Positions 1 through 5,931 of a DNA stretch of 6,654 nt are shown here, in pieces. A program made the position numbers and the translations under genes. The notes beneath the pieces are model-generated. The model worked only from the letters and a program-made list of their open reading frames with translations. It ran no database searches and was not told where the DNA came from. The stretch comes from Chloroflexota bacterium (GTDB taxonomy: Bacteria; Chloroflexota; Dormibacteria; Dormibacterales; Dormibacteraceae): the NCBI GenBank assembly GCA_005879675.1, contig VBJE01000148.1, positions 1 to 6,654 of the forward strand. Reading direction: 5' to 3'. Each line of letters starts with the position of its first letter. The first letter of the stretch is position 1.

Positions 1-1
1 G

Positions 2-865
2 GACTACCCGTACTACATCGGCACGACGACGAACTTCTTCGACGAGGGTTATCGCGCCAACGAGATCCACCGCGCCCTCAGCCGGCCCGGCAAGCTGAGC
101 GCGGGCGACATGCAGGCTCTGCAGACCGACACGCGCGACTTTCTGGCCGCGGAGATCGTGCCTGTGTTGCTTCGATCGCTCGCCAAGGAGCAGCTCAACG
201 CGACCGAGTCCGCGGTGGTCGAGCTGCTCCGAAACTGGGACTTCCGCATGGATACCGACTCCGCGGCCGCGACCGTCTGGTGGTATTTCTGGGGCTGGTA
301 TCTGACCGAGACCTTCGACCCATGGTGGAAATCGCGGGCGGTCAAGGTCGACCAGGGCGACGTGTGGAGCGGCCTGACGCAGGACCTCGAGACGTGGACC
401 TTGAAAGACCCTGAGAACCGGGCTTTCAACGCTCCGGGCGCAGGCCCGCGCACCGCGCCCGACGCGCAGCGCAAGTCGTTCCACAAGCTGATCGCCGACC
501 TGACACGAAGCCTGGGATCAGATCCCCGAACATGGACATACGGTCGCGTCCATCAGCGGGTGATCGAGAACGTGGCCGAGATCAGCGGCCTGGATTACGG
601 CCCGCGGCCCGATGGCGGCGACGCCAACACGCCGCTTGCGGCCGGCGGCTACCCGTCCACGCACGGTCCCAGCTGGCGAATGGTGGTCGATTGGGGCGCG
701 CACGCTGCTTTTGCCATCTACCCCGGCGGGCAGAGCGAAAATCCCGCCTCCGCCTGGTATGCGAACCGGGTCGACACGTGGTTCGCTGGCAACCTCGAGC
801 CGATGCTCGGCGCCGACCAGGTATCCTCGGCCGCCGGCGTCAGGACCTGGGAGATGCACCCATGA
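2..865 (+). CDS. Penicillin acylase (penicillin amidase) family protein, C-terminal part
   Basis: The reading frame is open from the left window edge to TGA at 863-865, giving 287 residues of what is normally a 700-800-residue proprotein. Family knowledge: these are Ntn hydrolases, self-cleaved into alpha and beta chains, that hydrolyse amide bonds (penicillins, N-acyl amino acids, acyl-homoserine lactones), usually exported or periplasmic. The piece seen is the beta-chain C-terminus. It contains DYPYYIGT with a following FDEGYRA segment near its start, the helix with MQALQTD, the conserved HGPSWRMVVD strand (near nt 661-690), and the PGGQSENPAS...Y...W motif (near nt 721-785) typical of the family's last 100 residues. 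The nucleophilic serine, signal peptide and linker lie outside the window, so activity and substrate cannot be judged. An internal ATG at nt 110 is not the start, because homologous sequence continues upstream of it. The stop overlaps the next gene by ATGA. Confidence 0.9.
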   Translation, partial: DYPYYIGTTTNFFDEGYRANEIHRALSRPGKLSAGDMQALQTDTRDFLAAEIVPVLLRSLAKEQLNATESAVVELLRNWDFRMDTDSAAATVWWYFWGWYLTETFDPWWKSRAVKVDQGDVWSGLTQDLETWTLKDPENRAFNAPGAGPRTAPDAQRKSFHKLIADLTRSLGSDPRTWTYGRVHQRVIENVAEISGLDYGPRPDGGDANTPLAAGGYPSTHGPSWRMVVDWGAHAAFAIYPGGQSENPASAWYANRVDTWFAGNLEPMLGADQVSSAAGVRTWEMHP

Positions 866-1227
866 GGCTGTACATCACGATCCTGCTCGCGGCTCTCGCT
901 GCCCTGGCCGCCGTCCTGCTCGGCCTGTGGTGGGCGCCCTTCCCCGTCGGGGTGGCGATGGGCGCCGTCGTCGTGCGCGCCCGGATCGCAGTCCCGGCCG
1001 GCGCGGCGGTCGGCTTGTTGTCGTGGCTGGCCCCGCTTGCCGCGGCTCAGACCCGATATGCGCTCGGGCCCACCGCATCCGCCCTGGCCGCGATCATGGG
1101 CCTGGGGCATCAGCCGGTGCTCCCGGTGGTCCTGACCCTGGTTGGGCTTGCCGGCGGCTGGCTCGGCAGCGCGGCGCGGAGTCTCGTTGCGCCCAGCGCG
1201 CGCGTTGACGCCAACGGCAACGGGTGA
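862..1227 (+). CDS. Small hydrophobic membrane protein, unknown function
   Basis: The 121-residue product starts MRLYITILLAAL and ends in a short polar tail (RVDANGNG). I do not recognise a named family. Hydrophobic stretches at about residues 3-24, 43-62, 68-80 and 86-104, plus a weaker one at about 26-38, suggest four or so membrane passes, with positive residues (R40, R42) between them. ATG 862 is chosen because it overlaps the upstream TGA (ATGA) and has GGGAG at 849-853, eight bases upstream. The frame is open further upstream, but that part lies inside the penicillin acylase gene and is a shadow. The coupling implies co-expression with the acylase. A role in its membrane context is inference only. 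Confidence 0.7.
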   Translation: MRLYITILLAALAALAAVLLGLWWAPFPVGVAMGAVVVRARIAVPAGAAVGLLSWLAPLAAAQTRYALGPTASALAAIMGLGHQPVLPVVLTLVGLAGGWLGSAARSLVAPSARVDANGNG

Positions 1228-1229
1228 TA

Positions 1230-1277
1230 GCTTCCCCCACCGAGCACGCCGTCGGTTTCACCCAGGGGAGGGGAAGC
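1230..1277 (+). promoter_or_regulatory. Nested inverted repeats covering the permease ribosome binding site
   Basis: The 51-bp gap before the permease holds an 8-bp perfect inverted repeat (GCTTCCCC at 1230-1237, GGGGAAGC at 1270-1277). It encloses a second 5-bp repeat (ACCGA 1239-1243, TCGGT 1252-1256, 8-nt loop). The right outer arm overlaps the purine-rich ribosome binding site (GGGGAGGGG, 1265-1273, core GGAGG 1267-1271) just before the TTG start at 1279. If the outer stem forms in mRNA it would hide part of that site. The repeats are directly visible; control of translation is inference. There is no T-run, so it is not a classic intrinsic terminator. Confidence 0.35.
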
Positions 1278-1278
1278 A

Positions 1279-2817
1279 TTGGAAACCGCACAAGACGCTG
1301 ACGTTCGCGACCTCGCGAAGTTCGGCTACAAGCAGGAGCTCCGCCGGGCGCTAGGCGTCTACTCCAGCTTTGCCGTCGCCTTTTCATACATCTCGCCGTC
1401 GACAGGCATCTTCACGCTGTTCATCCTCGGCCTCTTTCTCGCCGGGCCGGCGTTCTACTGGAGCTGGCCGATCGTCGTCGTCGGTCAGCTGATCATCGCG
1501 CTCAACTTCGCCGAGGTCAGCTCGCACTTTCCGGTGGCGGGGTCGGTGTACCAGTGGACCAAGTACCTGTCGAGCCGAACCTACTCATGGTTCACCGGCT
1601 GGATCTATCTGTTTGCCGGAGTGCTCACCGTCGCGGCCGTCGTGGCGACGGTGCCCCTGGTCCTCATCCCCCTGATCAACAACCTCAGTATCGGGATCAA
1701 CCTCGGCAGCGACCCCGACACGTCGCGCAACGTCGCGGCGCTCGTCCTCTTGAGCACGACCCTCTTGAGCATCTTCGGCGTGCGCATCGTGGCGCTCGTG
1801 AACAACACCGGCGTGGTGTTCGAGATCCTGGGCATGGTCGTCTTCGCCCTGATCCTGATCCTCTTCTATCACCATCAATCGCCCGCGGTCTTCACCGACT
1901 TCAGCTACCTCGGGTCCGGATTCGGCACCCAGGCAGGAACCTTCCTCGCGGCGATGTTCATGTCGCTGTTCGTGATCTACGGCTTCGACACAGCAAGCAC
2001 ACTCGCCGAAGAGACGAAGAACCCCAGGCGTGAGGCGCCTCGGGCGGTCATCGCGGCCGTCGTCGGTGCGGCCGTCATCGGGGCGATCTTCCTGTTCGCG
2101 GTCATCATCGCGATCCCGGGCGACATGAAGCAGTTCGTCGCCGACACCGCCGCCGGCAAGTACCCCTTCCCGCTGGTGACGATCATCGAGTCGAACTTCC
2201 CGGGCTGGGCCGCCAATCTCTACCTCTTTGTCGTGTTCGCGGCCATCTACGTCTGCTGCCTCGCGATCCAGACCTCGACCATCCGGCTCGCCTTCGGCAT
2301 GGCGCGCGACGGCAAGCTGCCCTTCGGCCGTCAGTTCAACAAAGTCCACCCAGCGCTGCACACACCCGTGGGGACGTGCATCGTGATCGGCGTGCTCGCG
2401 GGCCTGCCGCTGCTCTACTACACCGGCGCGGGCCTGATCGCGATTGGCGCGACCGGCATGATCTACCTCTCCTACATCCTCGGCAACATCGCGATCCTGA
2501 TCGCCAGGCTGAGGGGCTGGCCGCGAGACGCCGCGCCGTTCAGGCTCGGCCAGTGGGGACTTTGGGTCAACATCCTCGGCCTCATCTATGGCGTCGCGAT
2601 GGAGATCAACTTCCTCTGGCCGCGCAACCTCGCCGTGGGCAACCAGAACCCGCCGGTGAGCAGCCTGCCAAACCTTCCCAACCTCGGGCCCATAAGTCAG
2701 ATTCCGCTGTTCGAGGCCACGCTCGCCGTGATCGTGATCGTGGGTTTCGTCTACTGGTTCTTCGCCCAGCGCCGAGCGCCGGCGACCGCGACCGCGGCGG
2801 CAGAAGCGCCGGCGTAA
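1279..2817 (+). CDS. APC-superfamily permease, amino acid/choline transporter (ACT)-like
   Basis: The 512-residue inner-membrane secondary transporter has the usual length and about 12 hydrophobic segments. A cytoplasmic N-terminus (GYKQELRRALG, residues 16-26) leads into TM1 with the unwound substrate-binding motif S39-P-S-T-G-I44. It is followed by a WPIVVVGQ segment and AEVSSHFPVAGSVYQW, both typical of the ACT branch (TC 2.A.3.4: GABA, choline and amino acid permeases). TM6 has YGFDTASTLAEE at 234-245, followed by the cytoplasmic TKNPRREAPRA loop, the hallmark of this group. The C-terminus is an Ala/Pro/Thr-rich tail. The TTG start is supported by the GGAGG core at 1267-1271, seven bases upstream, and by homologous sequence beginning soon after it. 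The substrate is not deducible; the neighbouring dimethylglycine-type dehydrogenase suggests a methylated amine, betaine, choline or amino acid. A 66-bp gap without a T-rich terminator separates the two, so they may be co-transcribed. Confidence 0.9.
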   Translation: METAQDADVRDLAKFGYKQELRRALGVYSSFAVAFSYISPSTGIFTLFILGLFLAGPAFYWSWPIVVVGQLIIALNFAEVSSHFPVAGSVYQWTKYLSSRTYSWFTGWIYLFAGVLTVAAVVATVPLVLIPLINNLSIGINLGSDPDTSRNVAALVLLSTTLLSIFGVRIVALVNNTGVVFEILGMVVFALILILFYHHQSPAVFTDFSYLGSGFGTQAGTFLAAMFMSLFVIYGFDTASTLAEETKNPRREAPRAVIAAVVGAAVIGAIFLFAVIIAIPGDMKQFVADTAAGKYPFPLVTIIESNFPGWAANLYLFVVFAAIYVCCLAIQTSTIRLAFGMARDGKLPFGRQFNKVHPALHTPVGTCIVIGVLAGLPLLYYTGAGLIAIGATGMIYLSYILGNIAILIARLRGWPRDAAPFRLGQWGLWVNILGLIYGVAMEINFLWPRNLAVGNQNPPVSSLPNLPNLGPISQIPLFEATLAVIVIVGFVYWFFAQRRAPATATAAAEAPA

Positions 2818-2838
2818 ACACCCTTTGACGAGGCAAGG

Positions 2839-2874
2839 CGCCTCCCCGTTCATGGGGAGGCGGCCCGAAGGGCC
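2839..2874 (+). promoter_or_regulatory. Two adjacent GC-rich hairpins between permease and dehydrogenase
   Basis: Hairpin one is a perfect 9-bp stem (CGCCTCCCC 2839-2847, GGGGAGGCG 2854-2862) with loop GTTCAT. Hairpin two is GGCCC (2862-2866), loop GAA, GGGCC (2870-2874). The two share base 2862. No T-run follows, so an intrinsic terminator is unlikely. The structures sit 10-45 bases before the TTG start of the dehydrogenase and could pause transcription, protect mRNA ends or tune translation. The only Shine-Dalgarno-like bases for that gene (GAAGGG, 2867-2872) lie within hairpin two. The repeats are seen; the roles are inferred. Confidence 0.45.
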
Positions 2875-2883
2875 CCAGCGGCT

Positions 2884-5301
2884 TTGAGGAGTCACGCCCG
2901 AGCCGTCGTCATCGGCGGCGGTGTCGGGGGCGCGTCCATCCTTTACTGGCTCGCGCGTCTCGGCTGGACCGACCTGGTGCTCGTCGAACGCGCCCGGCTC
3001 ACGAGCGGCTCGACCTTTCACTCCGCGGGCCTGGTCGGCCAGCTCCGCGGCTCGCTGAGCCTGACCCGGATGATGATGAACTCGGTCGACCTCTACCGCT
3101 CGCTGAAGGAAGAGGTCGGGCTGGAGACGGGCTGGCACGAGGTCGGTTCCCTTCGCCTGGCCTCGAGCCATGAGCGCATGGAGGAGCTCACCCGCCAGGC
3201 CGCCTGGGCGAAGACGTTCGGACTGCCGCTCGAGCTCGTCTCCGCCGAGGACGCGCAGCGGATGTTCCCTCCCATGACCGCTGAGGGCGTGCTCGGCGCA
3301 GCGTTCCTCCCCACCGACGGCTACATCGACCCGAGCCAGCTCACGTTCGCCCTCATCGAAGGCGCGCGCCGGCGCGGCGTCGAGGTGTGCGAGGACACCC
3401 GTGTCACCGCGATCGAGGTCAAAGACGGCGGGGTCCACAGGGTCGTCACGGACAAGGGCGACATCGCGACGGAGCTGGTCGTCGATGCGGGCGGGATGTT
3501 CGCGCCCGAGATCGGACGCATGGCGGGCGTCAGCGTGCCGCTCATCCCGTTCGCGCACGAATACCTCATCACGCGTCCGTCCGGCCTTCCGCTCGACATG
3601 CCGACGATGCGCGACCCCTCGCTGCTCGTCTACTACCGCCCGGAGTCGGGTGGCCTGGTGATGGGCGGCTACGAGCGCAACCCCAAGCCTTGGGGTCTCG
3701 ACGGCATCCCGAACGACTTCAACGGACGGCTGCTGGAGCCGGACTGGGAAAGGTTCGAGCCGCTCATGAACAACGCCATCGTCCGGACGCCCTCATTGAA
3801 GGAGGCGGAGGTGGTGCGCCTCGTCAACGGGCCCGAGGCTTTCACGCCGGATAACGAGTTCATCCTCGGGCCGAGCGAGGTGCGCGGGTTCTGGGTGGCG
3901 GCGGGCTTCTGCGCCCACGGCCTGGCCGGCGCGGGCGGGATGGGCCGCCTGGTGGCGGAGTGGATCACGGCCGGGCGGCCGAGCCTCGACGTCTGGGAGA
4001 TGGACTCCCGCCGCTTCGGGCGCGCGTACTCGAGCCGCGACTACACCCTGGCCCGCACCTACGAGGTCTACTCGACCTACTACGACGTCAAGTACCCAGG
4101 GCATGAGCGCACGGCCGGCCGTCCGCTGCGCGTCTCGCCCGTGTACTCCCGCCTCAAGGACCTCGGCGCGGCCTTCGGCGAGAAGTCCGGGTGGGAGCGG
4201 GTGAACTGGTTCGAGCCCAACGGCACGCACGGCGACCAGTCGCTGCGCCCGCACGGCTGGGCGGGAAGGCTGTGGTCGCCCGCGATCGGGGTCGAGCACC
4301 AGGCATGCCGCGGCTCGGCGGCGATCTTCGACTTCACATCATTCGCGAAGGTCGAGGTCCGGGGCCGCGGTGCCGCCGACTTTCTCGAAAGCCTCACCGA
4401 CAATCGGGTTGCCCGCGCCGTCGGGGCCCTTACCTACACGCAGATGCTCAACGAGGACGGCGGGATCGAATGCGACTTCACCGTCACGCGCCTGGGCGAC
4501 AACCGCTTCCGGGTGATCACCGGCACGGCGTTCGGAATGCACGACTTCTCGTGGATCCGCGACCACGCGCCTTCAGACGGCACGGTCGAGGTCGAGGACG
4601 TCACCTCCGCCTACGCGTGCGTCGGGCTCTGGGGTCCGGATGCCCGCTCCATCCTGCAGAAGACGACCACCGCCGACGTCGGCAACGCGGCGTTTCCGTT
4701 CATGACCGCGCACGAGATGGCTGTCGGCTCGGTGCCGTGCCTGGCGCTCCGGGTGACGTACGTCGGCGAGCTCGGCTGGGAGCTGTACTGCCCGAGCGAG
4801 TTCGGCCTGCGGTTGTGGGACACGGTCCGCGAAGCCGGACACGAACGAGGGCTCACCCCTGGCGGCTACCGGGCGGTAGATTCCCTGCGCCTCGAGAAGG
4901 GATATCGCGTGTGGGGCTCCGACATCACGCCCGACGTGGATCCGTACCAGGCGGGTTTGGGCTTCTGCGTCAAGCTCGACAAAGGCGAGTTCATCGGCCG
5001 GGGGGCTCTGATGAGGAAGAGGGAATCGCCCGCGGACACCAGGCTCGCCTGCCTGGTCCTCGACGATCCGCGCTCGGTGGTGCTCGGGTCCGAGCCGGTA
5101 CGACTCGAAGGCAACGTGGTGGGCCGCGTCACCAGTGGAGGCTACGGCTACACGGTCGGTCAGTCGATCGCGTACGCCTACATCCCGTCGAGCTGCACCG
5201 CGGGCACGTCGGTGGAGGTCGACATCTTCGGCGCGTGGATCAGCGGCAAGGTCGCAGAAGAACCGCTGTACGACCCGAAAGGCTCACGCGTCCGCAGCTG
5301 A
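2884..5301 (+). CDS. FAD-dependent dimethylglycine/sarcosine dehydrogenase-type oxidoreductase with GcvT domain
   Basis: The 805-residue cytosolic enzyme is full length compared with Arthrobacter dimethylglycine oxidase (about 830). Family reaction: oxidative N-demethylation of dimethylglycine, sarcosine or a related methylamine, with the methyl carbon passed to tetrahydrofolate as 5,10-methylene-THF.

Domains: a DAO-type FAD domain (about 6-365) with the dinucleotide motif GGGVGG (11-16); a central FAO_M-like linker (about 367-421); a GcvT aminomethyl-transferase domain (about 423-700); and a GcvT C-terminal barrel (about 708-796). H46 in GSTFHSAG aligns with the histidine that carries covalent FAD in relatives. 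H225 in FAHEY and Y250/Y251 in VYYRPESGG match the active-site His/Tyr region. D531 in GGIECDFTV matches the folate-site aspartate. The end, EEPLYDPKGSRVR, matches family ends.

TTG 2884 is chosen because relatives also start a few residues before the dinucleotide fold and there is no in-frame ATG or GTG upstream before the permease stop. The ribosome binding site is weak. The exact substrate and electron acceptor (O2 or ETF) are open. Confidence 0.93.
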   Translation: MRSHARAVVIGGGVGGASILYWLARLGWTDLVLVERARLTSGSTFHSAGLVGQLRGSLSLTRMMMNSVDLYRSLKEEVGLETGWHEVGSLRLASSHERMEELTRQAAWAKTFGLPLELVSAEDAQRMFPPMTAEGVLGAAFLPTDGYIDPSQLTFALIEGARRRGVEVCEDTRVTAIEVKDGGVHRVVTDKGDIATELVVDAGGMFAPEIGRMAGVSVPLIPFAHEYLITRPSGLPLDMPTMRDPSLLVYYRPESGGLVMGGYERNPKPWGLDGIPNDFNGRLLEPDWERFEPLMNNAIVRTPSLKEAEVVRLVNGPEAFTPDNEFILGPSEVRGFWVAAGFCAHGLAGAGGMGRLVAEWITAGRPSLDVWEMDSRRFGRAYSSRDYTLARTYEVYSTYYDVKYPGHERTAGRPLRVSPVYSRLKDLGAAFGEKSGWERVNWFEPNGTHGDQSLRPHGWAGRLWSPAIGVEHQACRGSAAIFDFTSFAKVEVRGRGAADFLESLTDNRVARAVGALTYTQMLNEDGGIECDFTVTRLGDNRFRVITGTAFGMHDFSWIRDHAPSDGTVEVEDVTSAYACVGLWGPDARSILQKTTTADVGNAAFPFMTAHEMAVGSVPCLALRVTYVGELGWELYCPSEFGLRLWDTVREAGHERGLTPGGYRAVDSLRLEKGYRVWGSDITPDVDPYQAGLGFCVKLDKGEFIGRGALMRKRESPADTRLACLVLDDPRSVVLGSEPVRLEGNVVGRVTSGGYGYTVGQSIAYAYIPSSCTAGTSVEVDIFGAWISGKVAEEPLYDPKGSRVRS

Positions 5302-5304
5302 TAC

Positions 5305-5341
5305 CCCCTCTCCCCCTCGGGGAGAGGGCTGGGGAGAGGGG
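5305..5341. repeat. Extragenic palindromic repeat, left copy 1
   Basis: The copy has three arms. CCCTCTCCCC (5306-5315) pairs perfectly with GGGGAGAGGG (5319-5328) across the 3-base loop CTC. Alternatively CCCCTCTCCCC (5305-5315) pairs over 11 bp with GGGGAGAGGGG (5331-5341). The two hairpins exclude each other. It begins three bases after the dehydrogenase stop and could act as a transcript end or stabiliser. The sequence type resembles REP-like extragenic palindromes scattered in many high-GC genomes; genome-wide copy number cannot be seen here. Confidence 0.85.
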
Positions 5342-5356
5342 CGTGAATTCGAAACT

Positions 5357-5393
5357 CCCTCTCCCCATCGGGGAGAGGGCTGGGGAGAGGGGC
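5357..5393. repeat. Extragenic palindromic repeat, left copy 2
   Basis: This is a direct repeat of left copy 1, shifted by 51 bp, with a single mismatch (loop ATC instead of CTC) over 37 bp (5306-5342 against 5357-5393). Arms: CCCTCTCCCC 5357-5366, GGGGAGAGGG 5370-5379 and GGGGAGAGGGG 5382-5392. The 14 bases between the copies (5343-5356) show no other feature. Near identity implies a recent tandem duplication or strong conservation of the palindrome unit. Confidence 0.85.
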
Positions 5394-5448
5394 TTATGCG
5401 TGTAAAGACCGTTGCCAGAGTCGCCTCCTGTTTCGGATCATCGAACCC

Positions 5449-5841
5449 ATGCGACGAGACCCGCTCTACACCGCACGCGCCCGTGAGCTCCGGCAAAACG
5501 CAAATGACGCCGAGAAGCGGCTGTGGTCAATCCTCAGGGCCAAGCGGCTGGGTGGCTTCAAGTTTCGCCGGCAGCATGCACTGGGTCAGTACATCGCCGA
5601 TTTCATATGCCTCTCCGCCCGCCTCGTCATCGAAGTCGATGGCGACACTCACGACGACGCGCGTCAGGTAGTCGACGCGAAGCGAACGGAGTACATCGAG
5701 CGAATCGGCTATCGCGTGATCAGGTTCTGGAACAGCGAAGTGCTTCAGTCAACTGACGAGGTGGCCCACCTGATTGCAGACGCCCTGGGCATGATCCCGC
5801 CGGCGCAGGTCCAGAGATTTCCCTCCGACCCCTCTCCCTAA
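5449..5841 (+). CDS. DUF559 domain protein, Vsr-like endonuclease fold
   Basis: The 130-residue protein matches the DUF559 family (PF04480), which has the restriction-endonuclease-like PD-(D/E)XK fold related to the Vsr mismatch endonuclease. Visible landmarks: an N-terminal helix with E22 (DAEKRLWSILRAKRLGG, 20-36); the KFRRQHALGQYIADF strand with D51; the core E62-V-D64-G-D-T-H68, which supplies the metal-binding acidic residues; R79 in the helix after it; and the C-terminal GYRVIRFWNSEVL strand (87-99). No DNA-binding or partner domain is fused.

ATG 5449 gives the usual family N-terminus; the ribosome binding site is weak (GGATC upstream). The last residues (SDPSP) and the TAA come from the right palindrome. 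By hand count 33 of 131 codons end in A or T, against 7 of the first 60 in the upstream dehydrogenase, which hints at a different origin. Biological role unknown; a stand-alone nicking or repair nuclease, or a mobilising nuclease for the palindromes, are guesses. Confidence 0.9.
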   Translation: MRRDPLYTARARELRQNANDAEKRLWSILRAKRLGGFKFRRQHALGQYIADFICLSARLVIEVDGDTHDDARQVVDAKRTEYIERIGYRVIRFWNSEVLQSTDEVAHLIADALGMIPPAQVQRFPSDPSP

Positions 5842-5863
5842 CCCTCTCCCCTGCGGGAGAGGG
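5829..5863. repeat. Extragenic palindromic repeat, right copy (inverted orientation)
   Basis: Two C-rich arms (CCCCTCTCCC 5829-5838 and CCCTCTCCC 5842-5850) precede one G-rich arm (GGGAGAGGG 5855-5863). The second C arm forms a perfect 9-bp hairpin with loop CTGC (5851-5854). Read on the minus strand, the order of arms equals that of the two left copies, so the unit is inverted relative to them. TAA at 5839-5841, between the C arms, is the stop of the nuclease gene. Lying between convergent genes, it may also serve as a two-way transcript end. Confidence 0.8.
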
Positions 5864-5931
5864 AACTAGCAGTCGACCCAGCCGTAACCCTCTCGCCTCA
5901 CGGGAGAGGGGACTAGCAGCCGACCCAGCCG
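5839..5931. repeat. Tandem duplication of palindrome plus glutaredoxin 3' end
   Basis: Unit one (5839-5884, 46 bp) and unit two (5885-5931, 47 bp) both read TAACCCTCTC..., then a palindrome, then CTAGCAG(T/C)CGACCCAGCCG. They differ at only a few bases plus one indel. In unit two the palindrome (5888-5911) has a C-to-G change that breaks the stem after 7 bp. The final 19 bp of unit two encode, on the minus strand, the last residues and TAG stop of the glutaredoxin-like gene. Unit one carries a near copy of that end (GWVDC-stop instead of GWVGC-stop), detached from any gene. Confidence 0.8.

Larger units (their letters stand above)
5305..5863 (+). mobile_element. Candidate REP-like unit: DUF559 nuclease gene between inverted palindromes
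   Basis: The nuclease gene is bracketed by left copies 1 and 2 (arm order C-arm, G-arm, G-arm) and by a right copy at 5829-5863 with the mirrored order (C-arm, C-arm, G-arm), that is, the same repeat in reverse orientation. This gives long terminal-inverted-repeat-like flanks. The enclosed gene has more A/T-ending codons than the dehydrogenase. The layout recalls REP-associated tyrosine transposases between inverted REPs, but here the protein is a Vsr-like nuclease. There is no target-site duplication I can assign with confidence, and mobility is inference. Confidence 0.35.

Noticed and set aside
49..486. Minus-strand open frame opposite the penicillin acylase
   Set aside because: It lies antisense to a frame with clear penicillin-acylase motifs and shows no family resemblance.
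2839..2874. Intrinsic terminator between permease and dehydrogenase
   Set aside because: The hairpins are strong but no T-run follows, and the dehydrogenase start comes ten bases later.
1585..3558. Very long minus-strand open frame (657 codons) across the permease and dehydrogenase genes
   Set aside because: It runs antisense through two clearly recognised genes, has a biased composition rich in Arg, Asp, Glu and Gly, and shows no family motif; it is an artefact of high third-position GC.
5306..5393. Possible CRISPR array from the regular 51-bp repeat period
   Set aside because: Only two units with a 14-base gap, strongly palindromic repeats and an inverted copy elsewhere; there are no spacers and no cas genes.
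4191..5405. Plus-strand open frame of 404 codons overlapping the dehydrogenase
   Set aside because: It is an out-of-frame Arg/Gly/Pro-rich shadow of the GcvT half, whose own frame carries all family motifs.
5396..5671. ATG at 5396 as start of another gene upstream of the DUF559 gene
   Set aside because: It is in a different frame from the nuclease and its translation has no recognisable family, while the 5449 frame gives a complete DUF559 domain.
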